Below, piece by piece: positions 1 through 8,347 of a stretch of 40,392 nucleotides of DNA (positions are counted from its first letter, which is position 1; every line of letters starts with the position of its first letter). Made by a program: the position numbers and the translations under genes. The notes under the pieces were generated by a model. The model searched no databases and had not been told where the DNA came from. It saw nothing but the letters and a program-made list of their open reading frames with translations. The stretch comes from a virus, in the IMG/VR virus record IMGVR_UViG_3300028800_002446, positions 1 through 40,392 of that record, one strand, 5' to 3'.

Positions 1-318
1 ATGAGCACAGAAGCGCAGCAAAAAAACACCGGCGGTGACTGGAGCGCCCACAAGATCAGGTACGCCCTCAATGAGGCCGGTTGGAACTGGTCGTCTCTCG
101 CCAAGGCAACCGGATACGCAGGTAGCGCAGCCCTTCGCAACGCAACCATGAAGCCATACCCAAAGGCCGAACGCATTATTGCGAACGCTATCGGGGTTGC
201 CCCCGAAACAATCTGGCCAAGTCGATACGAGAAACGGAATTTTACGCCCGTTTTGTCACCGTCCACGCCTGTCTGTGTGCCGCGCCGCGAGCGTCAGCTC
301 TTCGTGGCGATGGGTTGA
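1..318 (+). CDS. ner: Ner/Nlp-family DNA-binding regulator
   Basis: A 105-residue protein whose N-terminal ~75 residues have the Ner/Nlp layout: W14 followed by H17-K18-I19, a helix-turn-helix near residues 29-52 (SSLAKATGYAGSAALRNA), and the PKAERIIANAIGV-PE-IWPSRY segment (residues 54-76) that is highly typical of the family. In Mu, Ner represses early and repressor-gene transcription from the operator region; the same role is inferred here. The tail after residue 76 is longer than in Mu Ner (75 residues) and resembles nothing I recognise. The start codon is the first base of the window, so the ribosome site and any upstream start cannot be seen. Confidence 0.85.
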   Translation: MSTEAQQKNTGGDWSAHKIRYALNEAGWNWSSLAKATGYAGSAALRNATMKPYPKAERIIANAIGVAPETIWPSRYEKRNFTPVLSPSTPVCVPRRERQLFVAMG

Positions 319-379
319 ATCGTAGTCGTCGAGCGTCCCGCACGCCACCACCGCGATTCTCACGAGAGGTAACGAGACG

Positions 380-850
380 ATGGGAAAAAAATCCTTGCAC
401 GCGAGCACGCTGAGCGACGCGATCGAGATGTGCGTCGAGGCGGCCGCCAAGCGCCGTCGGCCGGCGAAGGTCATGTCCGAGCTGATGGGAGTCGAGTTGA
501 AGACGTACTACCGCTGGATGTCCGAAAACTCCATGCCGCTGAATCGCCTGCGGCAGTTCGAGGAATTCTGTGGCGCCAGCCATATCAGCGAATACCTGTG
601 CGTGGCCGATGGTCGACGCGTCGTGATCGACATTCCGACCGGGCGCCGACCGCGCATCATTGACATTGCGCAGTTGCAATGCATGTTCGCCGACGCGGCC
701 GCAGCGCTGTGCCGCTATTACGAATCCGGCGAAGAGCGCGACGCAGTGATCGCATCACTTACGACCGCCATGACGCAAGCTGCGTTCCACCGGGAGAACG
801 TCACGAAGGATCGCGCGCCGGAGCTGCCATTTGAGGAGACTCGGGCATGA
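380..850 (+). CDS. Putative phage regulatory helix-turn-helix protein
   Basis: A 156-residue soluble protein between the Ner-like gene and the transposase. Residues 30-55 (KVMSELMGVELKTYYRWMSE) look like a helix-turn-helix in which a recognition helix follows the Gly-Val turn. The C-terminal half is helical, with a possible short dimerisation helix near residues 95-130. A purine-rich AGAGGTAACGAGACG stretch sits just before the ATG. Its stop overlaps the transposase start by four bases (ATGA), so the two are probably translationally coupled. A role in early-gene control or transposition is inferred from position only; I do not recognise a named family with certainty. Confidence 0.75.
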   Translation: MGKKSLHASTLSDAIEMCVEAAAKRRRPAKVMSELMGVELKTYYRWMSENSMPLNRLRQFEEFCGASHISEYLCVADGRRVVIDIPTGRRPRIIDIAQLQCMFADAAAALCRYYESGEERDAVIASLTTAMTQAAFHRENVTKDRAPELPFEETRA

Positions 851-3015
851 CGCGGACTATCGTCAAGTCGCACTACACAGCGCTTGAGCTGGCGTCACTT
901 GGCCTACCTCGGATGCCTGGTACGGTGCAAGGGATCAGTCTGCGCGCGAAGTCTGATAGATGGGCATTCCGTAAGCGTGCAGGCCGTGGCGGCGGAGTCG
1001 AATACGATCTTGATAGTCTGCCGGCCGAAGCTCAGGCAGAGCTTCGCTGCCGTGCCACAGCGTCGTTGATCGCTGTCGAGTCCACACCGGTCAAATCTAC
1101 CGCGATCATTCGCCGCGAGCAGCAGCTGCAGCTTATGGAAACCGACACGCAACGCCTGCGTGCCGACGCGCGCAAAGGCATCCTGTCCGCGCTCGATCGC
1201 ATCATGGTCCAGTGCCGCGTCTCGCGCGAGGCAGCGATGAATGCGCTGCTCACACAGGCTCGCATGGGAACGCTCGACGATCATCTCGCCGCCATGTTGC
1301 GCGCGGCCCGAGATGAACGGGGCCGCAAGGGAGACGACTTCCCCAGCATCCGCACGCTCAAGCGCTATCTCGGTCTCGCGAAACAGGGTTCACTCGCACC
1401 GAAGAAGCCGCGCGCGAGCTTCATCGTGCCGGAGTGGGCGGCGCTGTTCCTTGGTTTCTATCAGCAGCCCCAAAAGCCCTCGGTTGAGTCTGCGCATCGC
1501 GACTTCGAGAAGGCGTGTGTCGAGCAGCGCGTGGCGTATGAGGTCCCATCTGTCCATGCAGTGCGCCGCTTCCTTGGCAAGCTCGGTGCGGTCACGCTGC
1601 AGTCTGGTCGCATGGGCTCGCGCGAACTGAAGAGCCTGCTGCCGTTCATCCGACGCACCTTTGGCGGGCTGCAGCCGAACGATGTCTGGTCGGCCGACGG
1701 TCACACGTTCGATGCCGAGGTCCAGCATCCGCTGCATGGTCGGCCATTCCGCCCGGAAATCACGTCGATCGTCGACATTGCGACGCGCAAGGGCGTGGGC
1801 TTCTCGCTCGATCTGGCCGAGTCTTCATTCGCCGTGCTCGATGCGCTGAGCGCGGCGGTGCTGAACCACGGCGTGCTGGCAACCTTCTATGTCGATAACG
1901 GCTCGGGATATCACAACGCGCTACTCAAGGATGAGGGCGTCGGTGTGGCTGGCCGTCTTGGCTTCGAGGTGATGCATTCGCTTCCGTACAACTCCCAGGC
2001 GCGCGGCGTGATCGAGCGTTTCCACCAGACGGTGTGGGTGGACGCCGCTAAAAAACTGCCGTCCTATATGGGCGCCGACATGGATCGGGAGGCGCGCAAC
2101 GTCGCGCACAAGATCACGCGCAAGGCACTCAAACAGGATGGCGTGATGCCCATGATGGGCTGGGACGATTTCATCCAGTTCTGTCATGAGCGCATCGACG
2201 AATATAACAGCACGCCGCACGGTTCGCTGCCGTTCATTAACGACCCGGTCACCGGACGTCGCCGGCACATGTCGCCGAACGAGGCATGGGACGCGCATGT
2301 CGCGAAGGGCTTCCAGGCTGACATGCTCGATGTGCATGACGCTCAGCTGGTGTTCCGTCCGCGCGAGACGCGCACGGTACAGCGCGCCGAGGTGCGCCTG
2401 CTCAATCACCGCTATTTCTGCGATGCGCTCACGGAGCACCACGGCGACGAAGTGCAGGTTGCCTACGACATCCACGATGCGCGGTTCGTATCGGTTTATA
2501 CCCTCGATGGCCGGTTCATCTGCCGCGCCGAGGCGGGCGCGAACGAGCGCGACTACATGCCTGCGTCGGCCATTGAGCAGGCCCGCGAGAAGCGCGCGGA
2601 CGGTCGTGTGAAGCGACTGGAAGCGAAGCTCGACGAGGTCGAGGCCGAGCGTCGTGGTCAGCGCGCGCTCACGCTCGACACGCCTGAAGTGCTGGAGATC
2701 GCCGGATTCGGCCAGATCCCGCGCGCCGCACTCGATTCACGCGTCATCGACATGGCGACATTGGTCGAGCCAAGCGAGGCCGTGCGTCCGATCGCAGCCG
2801 CGCCGATGGCGACCGTCCACGAAATGCCGGAACGCAAGGAAACGCCCGAGCAGACGTTCGCCCGGTGGCAGGCCCTGGATCAACTGATTTCTGAGGGAGG
2901 TGTACCCGAGACGAGTGCGTTGAAATTCTACGCGATGTACCCGAAGAGCAGCCAGTTTGCGTCGATGAAGCGGCGCATTGAAGAGGCTGGCGAGCAGCAA
3001 CTCGCCAGCCGGTGA
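847..3015 (+). CDS. A: DDE transposase, MuA type
   Basis: A 722-residue protein (MuA is 663) that should cut the phage ends and join them to target DNA during integration and replicative transposition. Residues ~8-68 match the Mu-type N-terminal winged DNA-binding domain (YTALELASLGLPRMPGT, later RWAFRKRAGRGG). The RNase H-like core supplies the catalytic triad: D284 in WSADGHTFDAEV, D350 in FYVDNGSGYHN and E390 in GVIERFHQTVW, spaced 66 and 40 apart, close to MuA. A beta-barrel region follows (~500-570), then a charged helical C-terminus (~575-722), where MuA contacts MuB and ClpX. It overlaps the upstream and downstream genes. The reading frame is intact and no catalytic residue is missing. 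Confidence 0.96.
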   Translation: MTRTIVKSHYTALELASLGLPRMPGTVQGISLRAKSDRWAFRKRAGRGGGVEYDLDSLPAEAQAELRCRATASLIAVESTPVKSTAIIRREQQLQLMETDTQRLRADARKGILSALDRIMVQCRVSREAAMNALLTQARMGTLDDHLAAMLRAARDERGRKGDDFPSIRTLKRYLGLAKQGSLAPKKPRASFIVPEWAALFLGFYQQPQKPSVESAHRDFEKACVEQRVAYEVPSVHAVRRFLGKLGAVTLQSGRMGSRELKSLLPFIRRTFGGLQPNDVWSADGHTFDAEVQHPLHGRPFRPEITSIVDIATRKGVGFSLDLAESSFAVLDALSAAVLNHGVLATFYVDNGSGYHNALLKDEGVGVAGRLGFEVMHSLPYNSQARGVIERFHQTVWVDAAKKLPSYMGADMDREARNVAHKITRKALKQDGVMPMMGWDDFIQFCHERIDEYNSTPHGSLPFINDPVTGRRRHMSPNEAWDAHVAKGFQADMLDVHDAQLVFRPRETRTVQRAEVRLLNHRYFCDALTEHHGDEVQVAYDIHDARFVSVYTLDGRFICRAEAGANERDYMPASAIEQAREKRADGRVKRLEAKLDEVEAERRGQRALTLDTPEVLEIAGFGQIPRAALDSRVIDMATLVEPSEAVRPIAAAPMATVHEMPERKETPEQTFARWQALDQLISEGGVPETSALKFYAMYPKSSQFASMKRRIEEAGEQQLASR

Positions 3016-3041
3016 ACCACAACCATAACTTGACAAGGCGA

Positions 3042-3791
3042 ATGATGACACAACAGGAACTGTCGCTCAAATCCGATTCTGCGGGCATTGCCCAGATCAC
3101 GAATCTCGGTCTGTGCGATATCGCGATCGACCGCGCGCTCTCGCGCGGCGCCAACCTGCCGGGCCTCGTGTGCTTCTATGGGCCGTCAGGCTACGGCAAG
3201 AGCATGGCCGCGAACTATGTCGCGAATTTCCGCCGTGCGCGCTACGTGCAGGCCAAGTCGGTCTGGACGAAGAAGCACTTCCTGAAGGCCGTGCTGTTTG
3301 AGATGGGCATCAAGCCGGCGGGGACGATTGCGGAGATGGCCGATCAGGTGGCCGAGGAGCTGGCCACGAGCAGCCGGCCGCTAATCATCGACGAGATGGA
3401 CCACCTCGTCGATCGTAACGCGGTCGAGCTGGTACGCGATCTGTACGAATCCAGTCAGGCCGCAATCCTGATGATCGGCGAAGAAGGTCTGCCGGCAAAA
3501 CTGAAGCAGTGGGAGCGTATGCATGGCCGTGTGCTGGCGTGGGTACCAGCGCAGCCGGTCACGCTGGACGACGCGCGCCGGCTTGCATCTTTCTACTGCC
3601 CCGGCATCAGCGTCAAAGACGATCTGCTCGCGCGGCTGGTCGAGCTGGCCCATGGTTCCGTGCGACGCGTGTGCGTGAATCTCGCACAGATCAAGGAAGA
3701 AGCGCTGGTTGCCGGTGAAGACGTGGTGAGCCTGGCTGCATGGGGCAAGCGCGAGCTGTACACCGGCGAAGCGCCGAAGCGGAGGGTGTGA
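3042..3791 (+). CDS. B: Transposition target protein, MuB-type AAA+ ATPase
   Basis: A 249-residue AAA+ ATPase placed directly after the transposase, as MuB is. Walker A is GPSGYGKS (residues 47-54) and Walker B is PLIIDEMD (113-120). A sensor-1-like strand, AAILMIGEEGLP, follows. In Mu this protein binds target DNA non-specifically, activates the transposase and gives target immunity. It lacks the long N-terminal HTH extension of MuB (312 residues) and is nearer the TniB-like short form. The frame is open from a GTG at 3,012 that overlaps the transposase stop, but AAGG at 3,035-3,038 better serves the tandem ATGs at 3,042/3,045, so the start is uncertain by ten codons. Confidence 0.93.
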   Translation: MMTQQELSLKSDSAGIAQITNLGLCDIAIDRALSRGANLPGLVCFYGPSGYGKSMAANYVANFRRARYVQAKSVWTKKHFLKAVLFEMGIKPAGTIAEMADQVAEELATSSRPLIIDEMDHLVDRNAVELVRDLYESSQAAILMIGEEGLPAKLKQWERMHGRVLAWVPAQPVTLDDARRLASFYCPGISVKDDLLARLVELAHGSVRRVCVNLAQIKEEALVAGEDVVSLAAWGKRELYTGEAPKRRV

Positions 3792-4414
3792 TGTCACGTA
3801 AGCCCGCACACCTCGAAATGGCTGGTGGCCGCGGTCCGCGTCAGCGGATCTGGGAAGCGCTGCGCGCACGTCGCACGGCAATGTCGGTCGCGGACATTTC
3901 GCGCGCGACCAAGATCGAAATCGACCCCATCCGGGTGTACCTGCGATCGCTCGCGCGCGGCGGCTATGTCGAAGCATCTGCTGTGGCCGTGGGCGAAGAG
4001 AAGCGCTGGGATCTCGTGCGTGATGTCGGCGCGTTTGCGCCACGCATCAAGGAAGACGGCACACCGGTCACGCAGGGTCTCGCGAACGAGAACATGTGGC
4101 GCACGATGCGCATCATGAGAGACGGCTTCACCGCCGCCGAACTCGTTATCCACGCATCGACCGCCATCACGAAGGTCGCGGAGGCCACAGCGAAAGCGTA
4201 CCTGAAGGCGCTGACCACGGCCGGGTATCTCAAGGTGCTCGAAGAAGGGCGCGCGTTCGTCCCCGGCAAGGGGGCGCGGCAGACGCGCTACTGCCTGCTG
4301 CCGTCGAAGTACACCGGCCCGCGCCCACCGATGATCCAGCGCACCAAGTGCGTCTACGACCCGAATCTCGCGAAGATCGTCTGGCAGGAGGAACCCGACC
4401 ATGACGCCTGCTAA
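3791..4414 (+). CDS. Early-region protein with two winged-helix-like segments
   Basis: A 207-residue protein with a strong GGAGGG ribosome site (3,781-3,786) directly before the ATG; the start abuts the stop of the MuB-type gene. Residues ~13-52 (helix, AMSVADISRATKI, then a helix ending in LARGGYVEA) have a winged-helix pattern. Residues ~105-150 repeat it (GFTAAELVIHAST, then AYLKALTTAGYLKVLEEG), so the protein looks like a tandem wHTH. Similar proteins occur after the B gene in Burkholderia Mu-like phages as hypotheticals. DNA binding is inferred; the target and role are unknown. The downstream gene overlaps it by 14 bases. Confidence 0.8.
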   Translation: MSRKPAHLEMAGGRGPRQRIWEALRARRTAMSVADISRATKIEIDPIRVYLRSLARGGYVEASAVAVGEEKRWDLVRDVGAFAPRIKEDGTPVTQGLANENMWRTMRIMRDGFTAAELVIHASTAITKVAEATAKAYLKALTTAGYLKVLEEGRAFVPGKGARQTRYCLLPSKYTGPRPPMIQRTKCVYDPNLAKIVWQEEPDHDAC

Positions 4415-4733
4415 CGCCGACTGGATGCGGATGCTTCGCGAGGCTGTCGACGCGTCGTCTCAGACCGCTGTGGCCGAACGGCTCGGCGTATCCCGCACCA
4501 CGGTTTCGCTTGTGCTCGCCGACAAGTATCCGGGCAAGACCGATCGAGTTGCCGACCGCGTGCTGCGCGTTTTCGGCCAGGTGAAGTGCACCCATACCGG
4601 GCAGCTAGTCCAGTTGGCGGTATGCGTGTCCTATGCCAATCGGCGCGCTCCCCTGAACAATCCGCTCGAATTGAGCCACTGGCGCGCGTGCCGCACGTGC
4701 GCGCTCCGCCCCGTTAAAGGAGATAAGCAATGA
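4401..4733 (+). CDS. HTH protein with C-terminal cysteine cluster
   Basis: A 110-residue protein. Residues ~18-45 (SQTAVAERLGVSRTTVSLVL) form a clear lambda-repressor/LacI-like helix-turn-helix. The C-terminal half has four cysteines: C63 after FGQVK, C75, and the pair in RACRTCALRP (C97, C100). They could bind a metal, but the spacing is not a standard zinc finger. The start overlaps the preceding gene by 14 bases and the stop overlaps the next gene as ATGA. It could be an operon-internal regulator of early genes. The DNA-binding call is well supported; the operator is unknown. Confidence 0.8.
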   Translation: MTPANADWMRMLREAVDASSQTAVAERLGVSRTTVSLVLADKYPGKTDRVADRVLRVFGQVKCTHTGQLVQLAVCVSYANRRAPLNNPLELSHWRACRTCALRPVKGDKQ

Positions 4734-5038
4734 CCCACGCTTTTAACGCCGTCGCCCACGAGCCGGCTCCGATCAACCAGAAGATGTGGCTCGGCGCTGC
4801 CCGTATGGCCAATGCGATTGCGATGCTGTCCGACGACGGCTTTGTCGTGACCGGCATGGAGTATTCCGGCTCGGCCGCTCCGACCGTTCAGGTGCAGCCC
4901 TCCGAGCAGTGCAATCGTCTGATCGAAGCCGGTGACGCCACCTACTTCTACGAGGGAGGCAATGGCCTGGGTCGCCACCGTAAAGGTCAGTTCCACGTGC
5001 ACGGCGTCCGCGTGATCTGGGTCGAAGCCGCTCACTGA
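4730..5038 (+). CDS. Hypothetical early protein (102 aa)
   Basis: A 102-residue protein with a good AAGGAG ribosome site (4,717-4,722) and an ATGA overlap with the upstream gene. The sequence is soluble and mixed alpha/beta: a helix around residues 16-34 (QKMWLGAARMANAIAMLSDD), then strands ending in HVHGVRVIWVEA. No catalytic motif is recognised. It resembles uncharacterised proteins of Burkholderia Mu-like phages in size and place. The function is unknown. Confidence 0.72.
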   Translation: MTHAFNAVAHEPAPINQKMWLGAARMANAIAMLSDDGFVVTGMEYSGSAAPTVQVQPSEQCNRLIEAGDATYFYEGGNGLGRHRKGQFHVHGVRVIWVEAAH

Positions 5039-5095
5039 TTCGGATTGTGCCAAAAGTTCCACAAAAAAACATCCTTTCAGATAAGTACTACTAAT

Positions 5096-5659
5096 ATGAA
5101 ATTTAACGTCACGTGTTCCAGCGAAGGCCGCATGCGCCGTATCGAGGTCGAAGGTGAGCCGATTGATCTTCCGAATTCCCCGGCTGGCGCATTCGCGGTC
5201 CATCGCGATGTCTTCGGCGACCGGGATGGGTTCGTCGTCTCCCACGTCGAGACGGGCTTTCGTGTTGGGCGAGCCGACACGGCAGAGCGCGTCATCGAAG
5301 CCGCCAGAATTGCTACGGCAAGCCGCACGCCTGAAGAGATTGCCCAATGGGTTTCGCGGGCCAAAGCGCAAATCGAGCGCAGCACCGATCCCGACCGGAT
5401 CGACGACGTGCAGACTCTGCGCCGGGAGCTGCGCGCTGCACAGGGGATGATTGCGGATCAGGCCGAGACGATCAAGCGGATCACTGCCGACCGGAATTCC
5501 ATTGATGGCGTCCTCAAGTCGATGGCTGGCGAATTCAGTCGGATCATCGTGGCCCACAAACTCGAAGACGGGAGCGCCGTTAAGTCGCTGCTCGACGATT
5601 TCTGTGCACGCCACGTAATCGTCAACGACGAGCGAACCACGGCCGGAGCAATCCACTGA
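5096..5659 (+). CDS. Hypothetical early protein with coiled-coil segment
   Basis: A 187-residue protein. The ATG at 5,096 is preferred over a TTG at 5,045 because the extra 17 codons (CQKFHKKTSF...) do not look conserved-protein-like and lie in an AT-rich gap. There is, however, no good ribosome site in front of the ATG. Residues 1-60 look beta-rich (MKFNVTCSSEG, VFGDRDGFVVSHVETGFRVG). Residues ~75-150 are helical with heptad-like spacing (TLRRELRAAQGMIADQAET), suggesting a coiled coil. The stop overlaps the next ATG (TGATG). No family is recognised. Confidence 0.72.
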   Translation: MKFNVTCSSEGRMRRIEVEGEPIDLPNSPAGAFAVHRDVFGDRDGFVVSHVETGFRVGRADTAERVIEAARIATASRTPEEIAQWVSRAKAQIERSTDPDRIDDVQTLRRELRAAQGMIADQAETIKRITADRNSIDGVLKSMAGEFSRIIVAHKLEDGSAVKSLLDDFCARHVIVNDERTTAGAIH

Positions 5660-6279
5660 TGCCGCTGCCGCAGATCTGCTGCCCGAACTGCCGTGCGGTC
5701 ATGAGCCTCGACGTGGTGTTGGCCGACGACGCGCCGCGCGAAGCGCTGAATGCGATCGTCGCGGCTCACCCGGCCGGCGATTCGTTCATCCGCCCGATGC
5801 TGCGCTACATCGGACTCTTCGCGCCGGCTAAAAGCCAGATGAGCCATTCGCGCGTGGCAGCGCTGATCAATGAGCTGTCGCCCATGATCCGCACCGCCCA
5901 GTTCGAGCGCAATGGCCGTGTCTGGGTGTGCCCGATCGACGTGTGGCGCGCGGGCTTCGAACACATGCTGACCACGCGCGACGAGGGACGTCTGAACCTG
6001 CCGTTGAAGAGCCACGGCTATCTGCTCGAAGTGCTCGTGGGCCTGATCGATCGTGCCGAGTCGCGCGCCGAGATGCACACCGAACGGCAACGTCAGGGGC
6101 ATTCCGGGCTCGGCACGCCGAATGCCCGTGCGTCGCCACCGCCCACCATTGAACCGCCGCCGGCACGTACCGATGCCGAACGGCAAGTCACTGCCGGTGC
6201 CGCCGAGGCACTTGGTGCCATCCGGCGCATCACGAAAGAAATGAACGCATTCTCAACGACAGGAAAGATCCATGACTAA
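5659..6279 (+). CDS. Hypothetical early protein with N-terminal CCPNC motif
   Basis: A 206-residue protein starting in the one-base TGATG overlap with the upstream gene. The N-terminus carries a knuckle-like ICCPNCRAVMS (C7, C8, C11). No second cysteine pair follows, so metal binding is doubtful unless it is intermolecular. Residues ~20-135 are helical, containing RPMLRYIGLFAPAKSQMSHS, and a Pro-rich linker follows at ~145-170. The body resembles hypothetical proteins upstream of DUF3164 genes in Mu-like phages. A role in replication or host takeover is possible but not shown by the sequence. Confidence 0.72.
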   Translation: MPLPQICCPNCRAVMSLDVVLADDAPREALNAIVAAHPAGDSFIRPMLRYIGLFAPAKSQMSHSRVAALINELSPMIRTAQFERNGRVWVCPIDVWRAGFEHMLTTRDEGRLNLPLKSHGYLLEVLVGLIDRAESRAEMHTERQRQGHSGLGTPNARASPPPTIEPPPARTDAERQVTAGAAEALGAIRRITKEMNAFSTTGKIHD

Positions 6280-6889
6280 GCAACACATTCCCGAAGGCTA
6301 CGTTCTCGACGCACGCGGTCGCCTCGTTCCGAAGGAAATGGTCAAGCCGATCGACCAGCTGCGCGACCAGACCATCGCCGGTTTGATCGAGGAAGCGAAA
6401 CGCCTGCAAGCGCAGATGGTCGAGTTCAAGACGCGCACTTTCACCGACATTGCGGCATTCATCGAAACGAGCAACGAAGAGTATGGCGTGCGAGTTGGTG
6501 GAAACAAGGGAAACATCTCGCTGATCACGTTCGACGGCCGGTACAAGATCGTCCGCCAGATTGCAGAACGTATCCAGTTCGACGAACGCCTGCAGGCTGC
6601 GAAGGAGCTGATCGACGAGTGCATCCGCGAATGGACGGCAGGCAGCAGCGACAAGATCCGTGCGCTGATCAACGAAGCATTCCAGGTCGACAAGGAAGGC
6701 AACGTGAATACCGGTCGCATCCTCGGCCTGCGCCGCCTCGCGATCGAGGACCCCAAGTGGGCCACCGCCATGCGCGCGATCGTCGACAGCATCCGTGTCA
6801 CGGGTTCGAAGCCATATGTGCGCTTCTATGAGCGCATCAAGGAGACCGAGGAGTACCGGCCGATCAGTCTCGATCTCGCGGCGATCTGA
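6272..6889 (+). CDS. DUF3164 family protein
   Basis: A 205-residue protein with AGGAAAG before the ATG and an eight-base overlap with the upstream gene. The family pattern is clear: an N-terminal YVLDARGRLVPKEMVKPID, a long helical centre (residues 30-60), the SLITFDGRYKIVR strand-turn-strand (~87-100), then GRILGLRRLAIEDPKW and a C-terminal segment near YVRFYER. DUF3164 proteins are nearly confined to Mu-like phage early regions, where their biochemical function is not established. The gene is intact. Confidence 0.9.
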   Translation: MTKQHIPEGYVLDARGRLVPKEMVKPIDQLRDQTIAGLIEEAKRLQAQMVEFKTRTFTDIAAFIETSNEEYGVRVGGNKGNISLITFDGRYKIVRQIAERIQFDERLQAAKELIDECIREWTAGSSDKIRALINEAFQVDKEGNVNTGRILGLRRLAIEDPKWATAMRAIVDSIRVTGSKPYVRFYERIKETEEYRPISLDLAAI

Positions 6890-6891
6890 TC

Positions 6892-7149
6892 ATGGCGACC
6901 AAAAAGAACGCGCCCCGTGCGCGCGACGTCGCGTGTGTCTCGATCGGCTTCAGCGATTACCTGATTGATGCGGACGATGCGATGCAGTTGATGAGGATTT
7001 TCCGGAAAGCAGTCGAGTGCCAGAAGGATTTCCTCGGCGGCAGCTATCGGTACATCGCCGGGCGTACTCCCCGGCTGGAAATGGCGATGGTGTCGGCATC
7101 CGAGGTCGTCATGCCGACCAGCGCACCAGCGATCGAAGATCAACGCTGA
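6892..7149 (+). CDS. Hypothetical early protein (85 aa)
   Basis: An 85-residue protein starting two bases after the DUF3164 stop. It is basic at the N-terminus (MATKKNAPRARDV). A strand-helix unit follows, in which SIGFSDYLIDADDAMQLMRI places acidic residues before a helix, then a short C-terminal tail. No ribosome site stronger than GATCTGATC is visible, so translation probably relies on coupling. No family is recognised. The codon usage matches its neighbours and supports a real gene. Confidence 0.65.
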   Translation: MATKKNAPRARDVACVSIGFSDYLIDADDAMQLMRIFRKAVECQKDFLGGSYRYIAGRTPRLEMAMVSASEVVMPTSAPAIEDQR

Positions 7150-7162
7150 CACGGGAGGAAAC

Positions 7163-7867
7163 GTGGACAAACAAACTGCGATCGGAAAAATCAGGAAGTG
7201 CCTCGCGCTCGCGAAGTCCAGCGAGCCACATGAGGCAGCGGCCGCGATGCGTCAGGCCCAGAAGCTGATCGAGCAGTTCGGTATCGAGCATCCCGAGCCG
7301 CTCGTGGCCGGCGTCTCCGAGGAGTGGTCGAAAAGCGCTGCGGCAAGCCGCCCGGTACGCTACGAGGTGGCACTCGTGAGTACCGTCGCCGATGCGTACG
7401 GGTGCGAACTCGTTTTTACCCGGCGTCTAAATCGGGCGCATTCCGACATCGAGGGTGGCTATTCGTTCATCGGCATCGATCCCGGCCCGGAAGTGGCGTC
7501 GTACACGTTCGACGTGCTCGCGCGGCAGTTGCGCGCGCCGCGGCGCGACTACATCCGGTCAAAGCTGCGTCGATGCGGACCGAAGAACAAGACTGCACGT
7601 GCCGACGAGTTCTGTGAAGGCTGGGTGCGTGCTGTCCGGCAGTCGATCCAGCCGGCGCAGCGCAGCGGCGCACAGGATGCTCTCGTCGATGCATACATGC
7701 GGGCGAACTGCGCGGCTACGTCCAGCCTCTCGCCGACAAGGCGTGAGGTCGGTGGGCGTCGTGACAGTTTCGGCGATCGCATGTCCGGATACGCGTCCGG
7801 GAAACGTGCGAACGTGAGCAAGGGACTTGGTACGGCGCCCGAGATCGCGAGGCTTGGCCATGCCTGA
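7163..7867 (+). CDS. DUF2786 domain protein
   Basis: A 234-residue protein with a GTG start behind GGGAGGAA (7,153-7,160). The first ~45 residues match DUF2786 (IGKIRKCLALAKSSEPHEAAAAMRQAQKLI...FGI), a helical unit found in phage and prophage proteins. The middle (residues ~65-130) alternates strands and helices (SFIGIDPGPEVASYTFDVLA). The C-terminal ~100 residues are basic. DUF2786 proteins lack a defined biochemical role; nucleic-acid binding is plausible from the basic C-terminus but is inferred. The last eight bases overlap a 29-codon reading frame that leads into gemA. Confidence 0.85.
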   Translation: MDKQTAIGKIRKCLALAKSSEPHEAAAAMRQAQKLIEQFGIEHPEPLVAGVSEEWSKSAAASRPVRYEVALVSTVADAYGCELVFTRRLNRAHSDIEGGYSFIGIDPGPEVASYTFDVLARQLRAPRRDYIRSKLRRCGPKNKTARADEFCEGWVRAVRQSIQPAQRSGAQDALVDAYMRANCAATSSLSPTRREVGGRRDSFGDRMSGYASGKRANVSKGLGTAPEIARLGHA

Positions 7868-7949
7868 CTTTTATGTCATCTCGAACGGCATCGCTTTCCT
7901 TCTCTATCTGTGCCGAAGGAGGCTGCAGCGCTGGTGGAGGCCGCAATGA
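7860..7949 (+). CDS. Candidate 29-aa membrane microprotein
   Basis: This short frame runs from ATG 7,860 to TGA 7,947-7,949. It starts inside the last codons of the DUF2786 gene and its stop overlaps the GemA ATG (ATGA). GAGG lies seven bases before the ATG. The product has one hydrophobic stretch (FYVISNGIAFLLYLC) followed by a very basic aromatic tail (RRRLQRWWRP), a typical positive-inside single-pass layout. The exact junctions on both sides match the coupling style of the rest of the operon, which argues for a real gene. It may instead be a coupling leader for gemA. Confidence 0.45.
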   Translation: MPDFYVISNGIAFLLYLCRRRLQRWWRPQ

Positions 7950-8347
7950 AAATCTCGAAATCAACCCTTGCGAAGATCCACATCGCGAAGCAACAGCTCG
8001 TGATGGACGATGACAGCTACCGTGCCATGCTGCGCTCGGTGGGCGGCGTCGAGTCGGCAAAGGATCTGGACGCCCGCAGCGCGGCGCAGGTACTGCGCCA
8101 CCTTGAGCGTTGTGGCTTTCAGCCGAAAGGTGGTGGCCACCGCCCTCGCGTAGCGGGCAGTCGTGCCGCGCAGTTGGGCAAGATCGAGGCGCTGCTCGCC
8201 GACGCTGGCCGTCCGTGGGAATACGTTAACGGCATGGTTAAACGCGTCTGCAAGGTTGATGCGATCGAGTTCTGCGATAGCGAGATGCTGGCCAGACTGA
8301 TTGCCGCGCTTCAGATCGACGCCAACCGCAGGAGGGCACGCGCATGA
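7946..8347 (+). CDS. gemA: GemA/gp16 family regulatory protein (DUF1018)
   Basis: A 133-residue protein. The N-terminus STLAKIHIAKQQLVMDDDSY and the following RAMLRSVGGVESAKDLDA are diagnostic of the Mu gp16/GemA family. The second half (IEALLADAGRPWEYVNGMVKRVC...IEF) is the usual C-terminal motif. Mu GemA is linked to modulation of host gene expression and DNA topology; the mechanism is not settled. ATG 7,946 is chosen because the family starts with K-x-K/L-A-x-IHIAK close to the initiator; GGAGG at 7,936-7,940 is well placed. The stop overlaps the mor start (ATGA). Confidence 0.9.
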   Translation: MKISKSTLAKIHIAKQQLVMDDDSYRAMLRSVGGVESAKDLDARSAAQVLRHLERCGFQPKGGGHRPRVAGSRAAQLGKIEALLADAGRPWEYVNGMVKRVCKVDAIEFCDSEMLARLIAALQIDANRRRARA

